DNA from: Thermoplasmatales archaeon
GTDB taxonomy: Archaea > Thermoplasmatota > E2 > DHVEG-1
Reading direction: 5' to 3'
Length of the DNA stretch: 20,330 nucleotides
Assembly: GCA_023128855.1 (NCBI GenBank)
Contig: JAGMDE010000024.1
Span: forward strand, 1 to 20,330
The notes under the pieces were generated by a model. It did not search any database. It was not told the DNA's origin and worked only from the letters and a program-made list of their open reading frames with translations. The position numbers were made by a program, and so were the translations under genes. Of this stretch, positions 1 through 7,335 are shown one piece after another (positions within the stretch are counted from its first letter, which is position 1; every line of letters starts with the position of its first letter).

Positions 1-1093
1 TTGTAGCGTCTATTGGATCTCCTGAAGTTTGATTGTAAAAACTCAAAATTACTTCTTTATTATAATCAACCACTACTGCTTTTGTGCTTGTAGAACCAAT
101 ATCGATCCCTAGAACTACTTCATATTTTCTATTTTTTTCTAAGGGCTTATATAACGCTACTTCGGTATCATTTTTTATATAAAAATCTGTAAATTTAAAA
201 TCTGGGTATTCTGAGAGTTTTAATTCTAAAGGAGGGCGAACCTTTTCTCTCTTTTTTTCAGTTTTTTCATTTTTAAACAAATCTAAAGATAATGACGAGT
301 GAAGATGGTTATTTACTGTCTTAAACTCCTCCGCAAAAAGAGCGGCACCTATCGCACCAATTGTTTCGGGGTACTTAGGAATGATTATTTTTTTACCTAG
401 ACGTTCTTCAATTGCCTTTATAACTTGAGTATTTTTGGCCACACCGCCAACTACTGCAGTTTCGCCCTGGATTTCTCGTCCTAATAAAATTGTAGCTAAA
501 ATACTTCCAGCTAAGCCATAACATAATCCACCACAAATGCTCTCTTTAGAGTAGCCCTCATGCTGAAGATGTACGATATCGCTTTTTGCAAAAACGGCAC
601 AACGAGTTGCTATTTGAGGAGTTGCGCCTTTAAATTTTTCTGCTAAATCAGCAAGTTTTTCGGTGGAGAGATTCATTCTTTTAGCCTGCTGATCAATAAA
701 CGATCCTGTCCCAGAGGCACAAGATGTATTGATATAATGCCTTTTATAACGCCCTTTTTCATTCAACTCTATCAGACCAAAACTTTCACCACCAATAAAA
801 ATAATATTTTTAATAGATGAATTTAAGTATTTCGTGCCTTCGATAAAACAAATAATTTGGTCGATCCTCTTAAAGGATTTATTAACTTTTTCTTCTCCAC
901 TTCCAGTTATTCCAACTCTCTTTATGTCGGATAATGGATAATTCTTTAACATTTCAGATAGCTGATTGGTAATATTGCCTTCATGTTTTTTATAATCTGT
1001 TTTAATAACTTTTTTATTTTTTATTAAAGCTATTCCGATACTAACTGTTCCTATGTCGATACCTAGATTCACATTAATCCTTATATTTTTCAT
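1..1093 (-). CDS. Acyl-CoA dehydratase activase (HgdC/BcrA-BadF type), two-domain form, 5' part
   Basis: ATP-dependent Fe-S activator that injects an electron into 2-hydroxyacyl-CoA dehydratase or benzoyl-CoA reductase type enzymes (family knowledge). The gene starts at the ATG on 1093 and runs off the left edge, so only about 364 codons are visible. The N-terminal ASKHA ATPase domain shows the phosphate-binding LGIDIGTVSIG near residue 10, then CASGTGSFIDQQ and TRCAVFAKSD; these two cysteines match the pair that bridges a 4Fe-4S cluster in HgdC homodimers. A second ASKHA start, LGIDIGSTSTKAVVV, appears near residue 337, so this is the long fused form with two activase domains that normally continues into a dehydratase-like region. 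No ribosome binding site is seen; an AT-rich CTATATAAT lies about 38 nt upstream on the minus strand. The physiological substrate cannot be inferred. Confidence 0.88.
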   Translation of the reverse strand, partial: MKNIRINVNLGIDIGTVSIGIALIKNKKVIKTDYKKHEGNITNQLSEMLKNYPLSDIKRVGITGSGEEKVNKSFKRIDQIICFIEGTKYLNSSIKNIIFIGGESFGLIELNEKGRYKRHYINTSCASGTGSFIDQQAKRMNLSTEKLADLAEKFKGATPQIATRCAVFAKSDIVHLQHEGYSKESICGGLCYGLAGSILATILLGREIQGETAVVGGVAKNTQVIKAIEERLGKKIIIPKYPETIGAIGAALFAEEFKTVNNHLHSSLSLDLFKNEKTEKKREKVRPPLELKLSEYPDFKFTDFYIKNDTEVALYKPLEKNRKYEVVLGIDIGSTSTKAVVVDYNKEVILSFYNQTSGDPIDAT

Positions 1094-1133
1094 AGTTATT
1101 AAGACAGATGCCGCATAAATCATTGATTATATA

Positions 1134-1175
1134 GCTATGATTGAATCTTAAATTTTAATCATGAGGCTATGATTG
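1134..1175. repeat. Short direct and inverted repeats between activase and lipoprotein genes
   Basis: GCTATGATTG occurs at 1134-1143 and 1166-1175. ATGATT (1138-1143) also pairs with AATCAT (1157-1162). The spot lies in the 97-bp gap before the activase ATG, partly over its likely TATA region, so it could be an operator or the terminator of the upstream minus-strand gene. Confidence 0.3.
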
Positions 1176-1190
1176 GAGTTGACATCGTAA

Positions 1191-2456
1191 CTATACTATC
1201 TCAATAAAAACTGGGCTGTCAGATAAACTTAAATCTTCAGTATTCAAAATTGTCTCAGATCCAGAAACATCCGTCATTTTTATCTGACCAGTAATCTCTT
1301 CTGGAATATTGTTTTCACCCCACAGAATATAAACAACATTATTTTCTAATGTAAACTTGTACTGGCCCGCACCCAGTTTTTCAATATTATCAAAATAATC
1401 AAGTTTATCAACAATAGTCTGAAGCGCATTATATATACTCTCCTTACCTGACTCAGATTCTTTAGAAGCTTTCATGATACCCGGGTGAAAAATCTTTTCA
1501 GCACTACTAGCAAAAGCCTGAACAAAATTTGTAATTAAGGAATCCGACATATCAGTTTCTAAATAACCATCTTTTTCTTGGTTCATAGATCCAAGTTCAA
1601 CCTCAGTAATCCAGAATGGTTTATCGACACCTTGCTGATCAAGAAACTGTTTATACTCTGGTCCATTAATTCCCTCAGAATCACTATTGATGCTGTGAAT
1701 ATTTCCAATATCAAAATAACTATCACCACCAAGATCGAATATCTCCTCCCAAAACTCAGTATGCACGTCTATTACCCCGGCCATTCCACCTTTTACAACC
1801 TTTGCATCGCTATCAGCATTTTTTATACTTCGATATGTGGCATTTAAAATATCAAAATAATCCTCTGCAGGACCAATAAAAAAAACTAACCAATCTTCTT
1901 GCATAGATGGCTCATTAGAGACCTCCCAATATTTAATTGGTACAACTAGATCAGACATATCATCAACACCGTCACCATCATAACGCTCAACTAGACTAGT
2001 AATAAAATTTTGATATGAATCCATATCACAAGATTTCTGCCGATATTCTCCTAATTCAGAAAAAATCCATGGTCCTGGAGATGATATTTTCGAATGACAA
2101 CTACTTTGATCCCAATCAGCAAAAGGCCAGATTGTAGCAATAATATTAACACCATATTTCTGAGAATTCTTTACTTCCTCATCACAACTATTCCAATTAA
2201 AAACACCAGGACTTGTTTCTATTTCACCCCAAATGAAAGGTCCTGGATGGGGACGCTGCCAAAAAACACCGAGATCGGTCATATCCTGAAAATCATCAGG
2301 ATGCATAAAACCAAACCTTGAGTTAAGCGTATTGGTATCATATTCAACTAAAATATCACCGTCATCATTACTCTTAGTATCCTGCTCCGTACATCCACAT
2401 AAAACACCAAATATTAATAAAAAACAAATTATGAAAGATAAAAACATTTTATTCAT
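1191..2456 (-). CDS. Secreted lipoprotein with clan GH-A-like glycosidase domain
   Basis: 421 residues. The N-terminus is a lipoprotein signal: a hydrophobic stretch (5-19) ending in LCGC with the lipobox cysteine at 22, followed by an acidic linker. From about residue 45 the sequence reads as a TIM-barrel glycosidase. YWEVSNEP places Glu182 at the usual acid/base position, and FWITEVELG places Glu285 at the usual nucleophile position of clan GH-A. WGEIETSPGVFNW near residue 76 resembles the strand 2 segment of GH39/GH5-like enzymes. The substrate and exact family cannot be assigned, and a non-catalytic relative is possible. The ATG at 2456 is chosen because a GGAG sits seven bases upstream. 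The protein would be anchored outside the membrane and could act on extracellular polysaccharide. It follows purH on the same strand after 60 bp. Confidence 0.7.
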   Translation of the reverse strand: MNKMFLSFIICFLLIFGVLCGCTEQDTKSNDDGDILVEYDTNTLNSRFGFMHPDDFQDMTDLGVFWQRPHPGPFIWGEIETSPGVFNWNSCDEEVKNSQKYGVNIIATIWPFADWDQSSCHSKISSPGPWIFSELGEYRQKSCDMDSYQNFITSLVERYDGDGVDDMSDLVVPIKYWEVSNEPSMQEDWLVFFIGPAEDYFDILNATYRSIKNADSDAKVVKGGMAGVIDVHTEFWEEIFDLGGDSYFDIGNIHSINSDSEGINGPEYKQFLDQQGVDKPFWITEVELGSMNQEKDGYLETDMSDSLITNFVQAFASSAEKIFHPGIMKASKESESGKESIYNALQTIVDKLDYFDNIEKLGAGQYKFTLENNVVYILWGENNIPEEITGQIKMTDVSGSETILNTEDLSLSDSPVFIEIV

Positions 2457-2487
2457 ATCTCATCTCCTCAGCTATATGAATATTTTT

Positions 2488-2507
2488 AGGTTTAATAAAA
2501 TAAACCT
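2488..2507. terminator. Hairpin between purH and lipoprotein gene
   Basis: Perfect 7-bp arms AGGTTTA (2488-2494) and TAAACCT (2501-2507) with a 6-nt loop just after the purH stop. On the minus strand it is followed by A's, not U's, so its role as a purH terminator is uncertain. It may instead be a leader element of the lipoprotein gene. Confidence 0.35.
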
Positions 2508-2516
2508 TTGATTTTT

Positions 2517-4061
2517 TTAATGTTTAAAATATCTTTGACCTGAAAAAACCATAGCTATGCCATGTTCATCTGCAGCCTGAATTACTTCATCATCCCGGAT
2601 AGATCCACCTGGTTGAATAATTGCTTTAACACCTGCTTCTGCTGCTATATCAACAGCATCCCTAAATGGGAAAAATGCATCACTTGCCATGGTAGAACCT
2701 TTGATGTTCTCCTTTCCTTTATTCGTGGCAATCCAGGTAGCATCAACACGAGCAGTTTGACCACCTCCAATTCCAACGGTATGCATATCTTTTACAAAAA
2801 CAACTGAATTTGATTTAACATGTTTCACAACTTTAACTGCAAATTCCATAGAACGTAGCTCTTTCTCAGATGGTTTTTTCTTAGTAACAATCTTCCAATC
2901 TTTCTTAGGTGTTAATGTAACATCTCGCTCCTGGGAAAGAAAACCACCTACAACACTTCTAAATATCATTCCTTTTCTGTCAATTTTTTTATCAAGGCCT
3001 TTTAGTTGAAGTAGTCTAAGATTCTTCTTTTTACCAAAAACATCCAATGCTTCTTTAGTAAAGCTTGGAGCAATTATTACCTCTAAAAATAGGTTTGAAA
3101 GTTCCTTTGCAACATCTTTTCCTAATTCTCTGTTAAAGGATACAATGCCTCCAAATGGGGAATATGTATCAGTTGCATAGGCATCTTTCCATGCTTTTAA
3201 CAAATTGTCAGCACTTGCTATTCCACAAGGTGTTGCATGTTTTATTATAACACATGTAGGATCGGAAAATTCTTTTAAGCACTCAATTGCACAGTCACCA
3301 TCAAGGATATTGTTATATGATAATTCTTTTCCTTGAAGCTTTATAGCATTTACAATACAAGGTTCAAAAATTTCTGGTAATGTTTTATAGAAAGCACCTT
3401 TCAAATGAGGATTTTCCCCATATCTCATATCTTGCTTTTTTCTAAGCGCAATACTATTGTTATCAGGTAATATCTCGTCTGTCCATTTATTCCTCAAGTA
3501 AGTAGAGATGATTGAATCATATTGAGCAGTATGTACATAAGCATCCAAAGCTAGTTTCTCTTTCTCTCTTAAACTTAAATCTCCATTTGACTCGAGAGAT
3601 TTTAAAACATCATTATACTGATTTTTACTAGTAACTATGATAACATCTTTATAGTTCTTAGCAGCCGCTCTAATGAGAGTAGGACCACCTATATCTATAT
3701 TTTCGATAACTTCCTCAATACCAACCTTTGGCTTTTTGATTGTTTCTTCAAATGGATAAAGATTAATCGCTAAAAGATCAATTTTATTGATATTATGTTT
3801 TTTTAAGGTGTTCATGTGTTCTTTGTTATCTCTTCTGGCAAGAACACCTGCATGTATAATTGGGTGGAGAGTTTTCACTCTTCCATCAAGCATCTCAGGA
3901 AAACCAGTTACATCTGAGACTTCCTTAATTTTTATACCAGCGCTTACTAATGCTTTAGCAGTTCCACCAGTTGAAATTATTTCAAAACCAAGTTTAGAGA
4001 GTCTTTTAGAAAAATCTACTATACTTCCCTTATCTGATACACTGATAAGTGCTCTTTTCAT
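2517..4061 (-). CDS. purH: Bifunctional AICAR transformylase / IMP cyclohydrolase
   Basis: Catalyses the last two steps of IMP synthesis: formylation of AICAR to FAICAR with 10-formyl-tetrahydrofolate, then ring closure. The 514-residue protein is full length for the family (bacterial PurH is about 530). Residues 1-140 are the MGS-fold cyclohydrolase with ISVSDKG, STGGTAKAL, GRVKTLHP and NIDIGGPTLIRAAAKN. The transformylase half follows with RYGENPH, ELSYNNILDGD and KHATPCG (Lys274/His275 pair) and ends in GGSIRDDEVI. The ATG at 4061 gives the canonical MKRALISVSDKG start; an in-frame GTG one codon upstream is possible but less typical. Many archaea make IMP with PurP/PurO instead, so the bacterial-type fused enzyme is a useful lineage clue. 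It lies divergent to the element starting at 4631. Confidence 0.96.
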   Translation of the reverse strand: MKRALISVSDKGSIVDFSKRLSKLGFEIISTGGTAKALVSAGIKIKEVSDVTGFPEMLDGRVKTLHPIIHAGVLARRDNKEHMNTLKKHNINKIDLLAINLYPFEETIKKPKVGIEEVIENIDIGGPTLIRAAAKNYKDVIIVTSKNQYNDVLKSLESNGDLSLREKEKLALDAYVHTAQYDSIISTYLRNKWTDEILPDNNSIALRKKQDMRYGENPHLKGAFYKTLPEIFEPCIVNAIKLQGKELSYNNILDGDCAIECLKEFSDPTCVIIKHATPCGIASADNLLKAWKDAYATDTYSPFGGIVSFNRELGKDVAKELSNLFLEVIIAPSFTKEALDVFGKKKNLRLLQLKGLDKKIDRKGMIFRSVVGGFLSQERDVTLTPKKDWKIVTKKKPSEKELRSMEFAVKVVKHVKSNSVVFVKDMHTVGIGGGQTARVDATWIATNKGKENIKGSTMASDAFFPFRDAVDIAAEAGVKAIIQPGGSIRDDEVIQAADEHGIAMVFSGQRYFKH

Positions 4062-4141
4062 CACTGTTACCCAAAGAGCATATGAGACAGCTTCATAAAC
4101 GTTTGGGTTTTTACCTGCCTAAGCCAGTAAATATTTGGTAA

Positions 4142-4206
4142 TGGGATACTTCTTTGGTGAGGGATAGGACATTGAAAGGGAAGAACCCACTGATTAACTC
4201 ATCCCA
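4142..4206 (-). promoter_or_regulatory. Possible structured 5' leader of purH
   Basis: On the purH-sense strand, TGGGAT (4206-4201) can pair with ATCCCA (4147-4142), enclosing a small GGG-loop-CCC hairpin (4188-4178). The segment is about 80-145 nt before the purH ATG and is visibly richer in G and C than its surroundings. It does not match a riboswitch I recognise. Confidence 0.25.
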
Positions 4207-4212
4207 ATTTTA

Positions 4213-4477
4213 CTCGATAATTAGTATTAATCTCTATCGAGCCTTTAGCCACTTTTGTTAAACTTTGTTTATTCGAGAAATCATTAATAGTTCATACTTA
4301 TTTTATCGATAAGTGATGAAGAAAGAAAAAACCGTATAGAACAGAATCGCTCATATCTAAAAGACGAGGGTGCAAAAACCTATCAATCTCCTAATTGGTA
4401 GTCTTGTTACCTGGAAAAAATATATTCCTCGATAATTCATTAAATATATAGATTACTCGTTGTTTTAGGTATCGAGG
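4213..4477. repeat. Two dyads sharing CTCGATA / TATCGAG arms
   Basis: Dyad 1 is CTCGATA at 4213-4219 with TATCGAG at 4235-4241. Dyad 2 is CCTCGATA at 4427-4434 with TATCGAGG at 4470-4477. The left arms also extend as the same direct repeat CTCGATAATT (4213-4222, 4428-4437). These could be operators for the divergent promoters or recombinase arm sites at the element end. Confidence 0.5.
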
Positions 4478-4560
4478 TATATATTATCCCTGATAGACAT
4501 GTATAAATCCAAATTATTTTTAGCTTAGACCATTAAAAATTGCGGTTATTTTAGTCATAG

Positions 4561-4608
4561 ACCTAAAAATAATTAATGATTAGGTAGAATCCAGTAATCT
4601 TTATAAAT
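4561..4608 (+). promoter_or_regulatory. Promoter of the winged-helix gene with dyad, leaderless start
   Basis: TTTATAAAT at 4600-4608 is a near-consensus archaeal TATA box. Its centre is about 27 nt before the ATG at 4631, which puts transcription initiation at or next to the start codon. The dyad ACCTAA (4561-4566) / TTAGGT (4580-4585) just upstream sits where a BRE-proximal operator would be. Confidence 0.6.
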
Positions 4609-4630
4609 TATATCATATTGTTAGTGGTTA

Positions 4631-4987
4631 ATGTGTCGAGGCCTTGGAAGAGTAGAGCGAGCAATACTAGAAAATCTAAAGGAAATGTGTCGCTCATACT
4701 TTACCTATCTATGGACATTAACAAAAGATGTATGTGGATATGATATTAATACAGATCCTTCTATGATTGAGAGAGCGGATTACAATAAAGTGAGTAGAGC
4801 TTGTATTTCATTAGAAAAGAAAGGATATGTTAAATCTACTAAAATTCCAAGAATCCAACATCCCCCTCCAGATTATAATTCAACAAAAGTTCCTCCACCA
4901 AAACATGTAAGAAATTGGCACCTTGAAAGAAAAATTATCTGGTTAGAAACAGATAGTCCTAATTGTCCATCAAGCTATTTTCTATAG
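4631..4987 (+). CDS. Winged helix-turn-helix regulator
   Basis: 118 residues. The opening CRGLGRVERAILENLKE and the later VSRACISLEKKGYVKSTK match the first helix and the recognition-helix/wing region of small archaeal plasmid and virus winged-helix proteins. The tail is proline-rich (residues 77-90) and holds no recognised domain. Transcription appears leaderless from the TATA box at 4600-4608. As the first gene of the plus-strand block, next to several dyads, it is a good candidate for the element's autoregulated control protein. The DNA target is unknown. About 90 bp separate it from the ParB-like gene, which has its own AT-rich upstream region. Confidence 0.65.
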   Translation: MCRGLGRVERAILENLKEMCRSYFTYLWTLTKDVCGYDINTDPSMIERADYNKVSRACISLEKKGYVKSTKIPRIQHPPPDYNSTKVPPPKHVRNWHLERKIIWLETDSPNCPSSYFL

Positions 4988-5078
4988 AATCATTTCTTAT
5001 TACAACAGAAGTAAATCATTTTTTAAGTGTTGAATACAGAAGTATTGTTTTATCAAATTAACATATTAATATTAAATA

Positions 5079-6245
5079 ATGAAAAAAATAGAAGAAGAAA
5101 AAGTTATACTAATTTCTATTGCTAATATCATCCCTAATCAAGAATACCAAAAAACCATTAAGGAAGAAGTTATCCAAATATTAGCTGAAAGTGTAAAAGA
5201 AAAGGGACAGCAAACTCCAATTGATGTTAGAGCCTTAAAAAACAACCAATTTGAAATCATTGATGGACATGCAAGACTGAAAGCTGTTAAATTTCTTAAT
5301 CAAAGGGATAAATCTAATTGGAGGAAAATTAAGGCTATAATCCATGAAATTTCAGAAGATGAGGCATATGAGAAGGCACTGATTCAAAACTTATGTCGTA
5401 CAAACATTTCCTCTATAGACCGTGAAACCCAGTTAACTATCAGATACTTTAAGGGAAAGGATAAAAGCAGGTACGAAAATCCAACAGATTTTGCAAAAAA
5501 ACTTGGACTTAGTGCTCACCATATTGCCGATAACATTAGTGGTTATAAAGACAGAAAAGAAATCTTTGGGACGGAGGTAACCTCCTCCGAACATGTGTCA
5601 ACTGAGACCTTACGAATTATCAAGACTTTGAAAATTGAAGAAAAACGTAAATTCTGCGATAGGATTAAGGATAAAAAAATCAAACCTAGAGATGGCCGTG
5701 AGGCTGTTAACTTTCTAAAATCTAAATCTGTATCTGATGAAATCAAGGAAGCAATATTAAACGGTGATACCAACTGGCGAGATGCTAAAGACATAATTGA
5801 AAAACGACTACCCTTATTAAAAGAACTTGAAAAAGCTATAGGCTTGTATCATAAGAAGGAAACTATCCAGAAAATAGTAGAAGATGAAAAACCAAAATTC
5901 AGTGCAGAACCTTTTAGATTGTTATCAGATTTTAAGATGGCTATTGAACCTATTTACATTGATAAAATTAATTCTGAAACTGAGAAAAAACAGGCAATTC
6001 TTTATTACAAAATCGATGGTGTTAAAACTTTTCGAGACCTCTACAAGTTAGGGAAAATTGATTTTAAGCAATATCACACGATATGTAAAATTGCAGGAAT
6101 TGAACCTGAAATAATTGAACAACTCAAAGATGATGGACATTATTATTTTTTTCCAGATGAGTGGTTAAAACCAACAGAGAAGAAATTGAAGGAAAAATTG
6201 GATAAACTTTTAACGGGAGAAAATGAGCCCTTACTTAATCTATAG
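5079..6245 (+). CDS. ParB-like (ParB/sulfiredoxin-fold) protein, partner of the DpdA-like enzyme
   Basis: 388 residues. The N-terminal ParB/Srx-fold domain (about 4-115) contains EIIDGHARLKAV, the equivalent of the ParB GHRRLRA nucleotide-binding box, and LIQNLCRTNISSIDRETQL, the equivalent of the ENLQRxxLxPIE segment. A helix-turn-helix follows (FAKKLGLSAHHIADNISGY, about 138-156). The long C-terminal part is helical, charged and unassigned. The gene has no ribosome binding site; an AT-rich TATA-like stretch lies about 27 nt upstream, so it may also be leaderless. Its stop at 6245 overlaps the ribosome binding site of the next gene, so the two are one translational unit. No ParA is nearby, which argues against a classic partition system. 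Function as a DNA-targeting or NTPase partner of the transglycosylase is inference; bacterial DpdB also belongs to the ParB/DndB-like group as I recall. Confidence 0.75.
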   Translation: MKKIEEEKVILISIANIIPNQEYQKTIKEEVIQILAESVKEKGQQTPIDVRALKNNQFEIIDGHARLKAVKFLNQRDKSNWRKIKAIIHEISEDEAYEKALIQNLCRTNISSIDRETQLTIRYFKGKDKSRYENPTDFAKKLGLSAHHIADNISGYKDRKEIFGTEVTSSEHVSTETLRIIKTLKIEEKRKFCDRIKDKKIKPRDGREAVNFLKSKSVSDEIKEAILNGDTNWRDAKDIIEKRLPLLKELEKAIGLYHKKETIQKIVEDEKPKFSAEPFRLLSDFKMAIEPIYIDKINSETEKKQAILYYKIDGVKTFRDLYKLGKIDFKQYHTICKIAGIEPEIIEQLKDDGHYYFFPDEWLKPTEKKLKEKLDKLLTGENEPLLNL

Positions 6246-6254
6246 GTGATGATT

Positions 6255-7319
6255 ATGCTGTCTATTTACCTTCCTGTAACAAAATATGAAAAATACAAAT
6301 CCCTTAGAGTTTGGGAACAAGATAATCCTTATATCACCTGTGACAAGATTTTGGTATCTCCATTTACAACTGGTATGGATAAGGCAAGAGAGGATTTTAA
6401 AAATCCCAAACTTACCATCTACGCTGATTCAGGTGGTTACCAAATCGCTACATTAGGTAAAAGAGTTAGAGCAATGGATGTTTTAGGATGGCAAGAACTC
6501 ATAGCTGATATTGGTTTTACTGTTGATGTTCCTCCCCATGCTTTTAACAATGGTAATTACACCAGAGGCCAGTTTCTGAAATGTATGAATAAATCCAACA
6601 AGAACGCCCATTTAATGTGGAAGTTAAAACAAACTAACATGAAATTATGGGGTGTTATACAGGGTAGAACCTATGAAGAATGTGAGTTATGGTTTAATGA
6701 CTTAACTAAGGAACATGAATACTCTGGTTACTGCGTTACATTAAGTATTCATAAATCAAAACATAATCTACCATATATCGAACAGCTTGAATTTGCTAAA
6801 ACTATTCTAAAACCTATACATTTTTTTGGATATAGTGATAATATCTTCGCCCTAATTCTAGCGAAATTTTCCAGATTAATGAAACAGACCTATACATTTG
6901 ATTCTTCCACTTCAACTATTGGAGATAGGTATGCTAAATATATACATCCAAATACATTTAAACATATATCATTCTCACTAAAGGAAAGACCACTTGATAA
7001 ACTGTCTTGTGATTGCCCCATCTGCTCTAAACATTCTGTTACAGATTTAAGATATAATCTTTCGTTAATAAATCTGCATAACCTATTCATCAAAATCAAG
7101 TTTTGTGAGTTTGCAAACCAAGTAGCTCAAGATGATGATTTGTTTTTGTACATACTCCAAGAAGAAATTAACAGAAAGACACAGTATAAAAAAGGGGTTA
7201 TCTCAAAGATTTTACCATTATTTTATGGTAGGGATATTCCTGTTATTCCTAATAAGTTAGAGAATAAATATGTTCCATCCATAGTTAAAGAATATTTATT
7301 CTGGCACAAATTAAAATAA
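6255..7319 (+). CDS. DpdA-like TGT-family enzyme (predicted 7-deazaguanine DNA transglycosylase)
   Basis: 354 residues in the tRNA-guanine transglycosylase superfamily. YADSGGYQIA puts Asp58 at the TGT DSGGFQ position, GVIQGRTYEE (about 132) matches GIVQGG, and TFDSSTSTIG puts Asp216 at the position of the catalytic nucleophile in FDCVMPTR. CDCPIC (Cys252, 254, 257) with His275 in INLHNLF forms the TGT zinc site. Family chemistry is exchange of guanine for preQ0-type 7-deazaguanine. It is much shorter than archaeal tRNA TGT and has no PUA domain, it sits in a mobile element and it is joined to a ParB-like gene; these features favour DpdA (DNA) over tRNA. The ATG at 6255 is preferred because GGTGAT (6245-6250) is a strong ribosome binding site; a GTG at 6246 and ATG at 6249 overlap it. 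A divergent tRNA enzyme remains possible. Confidence 0.8.
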   Translation: MLSIYLPVTKYEKYKSLRVWEQDNPYITCDKILVSPFTTGMDKAREDFKNPKLTIYADSGGYQIATLGKRVRAMDVLGWQELIADIGFTVDVPPHAFNNGNYTRGQFLKCMNKSNKNAHLMWKLKQTNMKLWGVIQGRTYEECELWFNDLTKEHEYSGYCVTLSIHKSKHNLPYIEQLEFAKTILKPIHFFGYSDNIFALILAKFSRLMKQTYTFDSSTSTIGDRYAKYIHPNTFKHISFSLKERPLDKLSCDCPICSKHSVTDLRYNLSLINLHNLFIKIKFCEFANQVAQDDDLFLYILQEEINRKTQYKKGVISKILPLFYGRDIPVIPNKLENKYVPSIVKEYLFWHKLK

Positions 7320-7335
7320 TTGGGAGGCTTTGGAA

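Larger units (their letters stand above)
4062..4630. other. 569-bp gene-free divergent region, probable element boundary
   Basis: Separates chromosomal purH (minus) from the leaderless regulator (plus). No convincing ORF is present. It contains a structured purH leader candidate (4142-4206), two dyads with shared CTCGATA/TATCGAG arms (4213-4241, 4427-4477), an ACCTAA/TTAGGT dyad and the TATA box of the next gene. The left end of the integrated element probably falls here. No tRNA gene was recognised as an attachment site and no clear att repeat matching the right side was found by eye. Confidence 0.55.

Noticed and set aside
3787..4098. 103-codon plus-strand frame opposite purH
   Set aside because: It is the antisense shadow of a well-conserved gene, with low-complexity composition.
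4108..4206. Resemblance of the plus strand to the 3' end of an IS605-type tnpB with its guide-RNA tail
   Set aside because: Only a vague impression from GGGAAGAACCCAC and short stems; no tnpB coding sequence, no matching left end.
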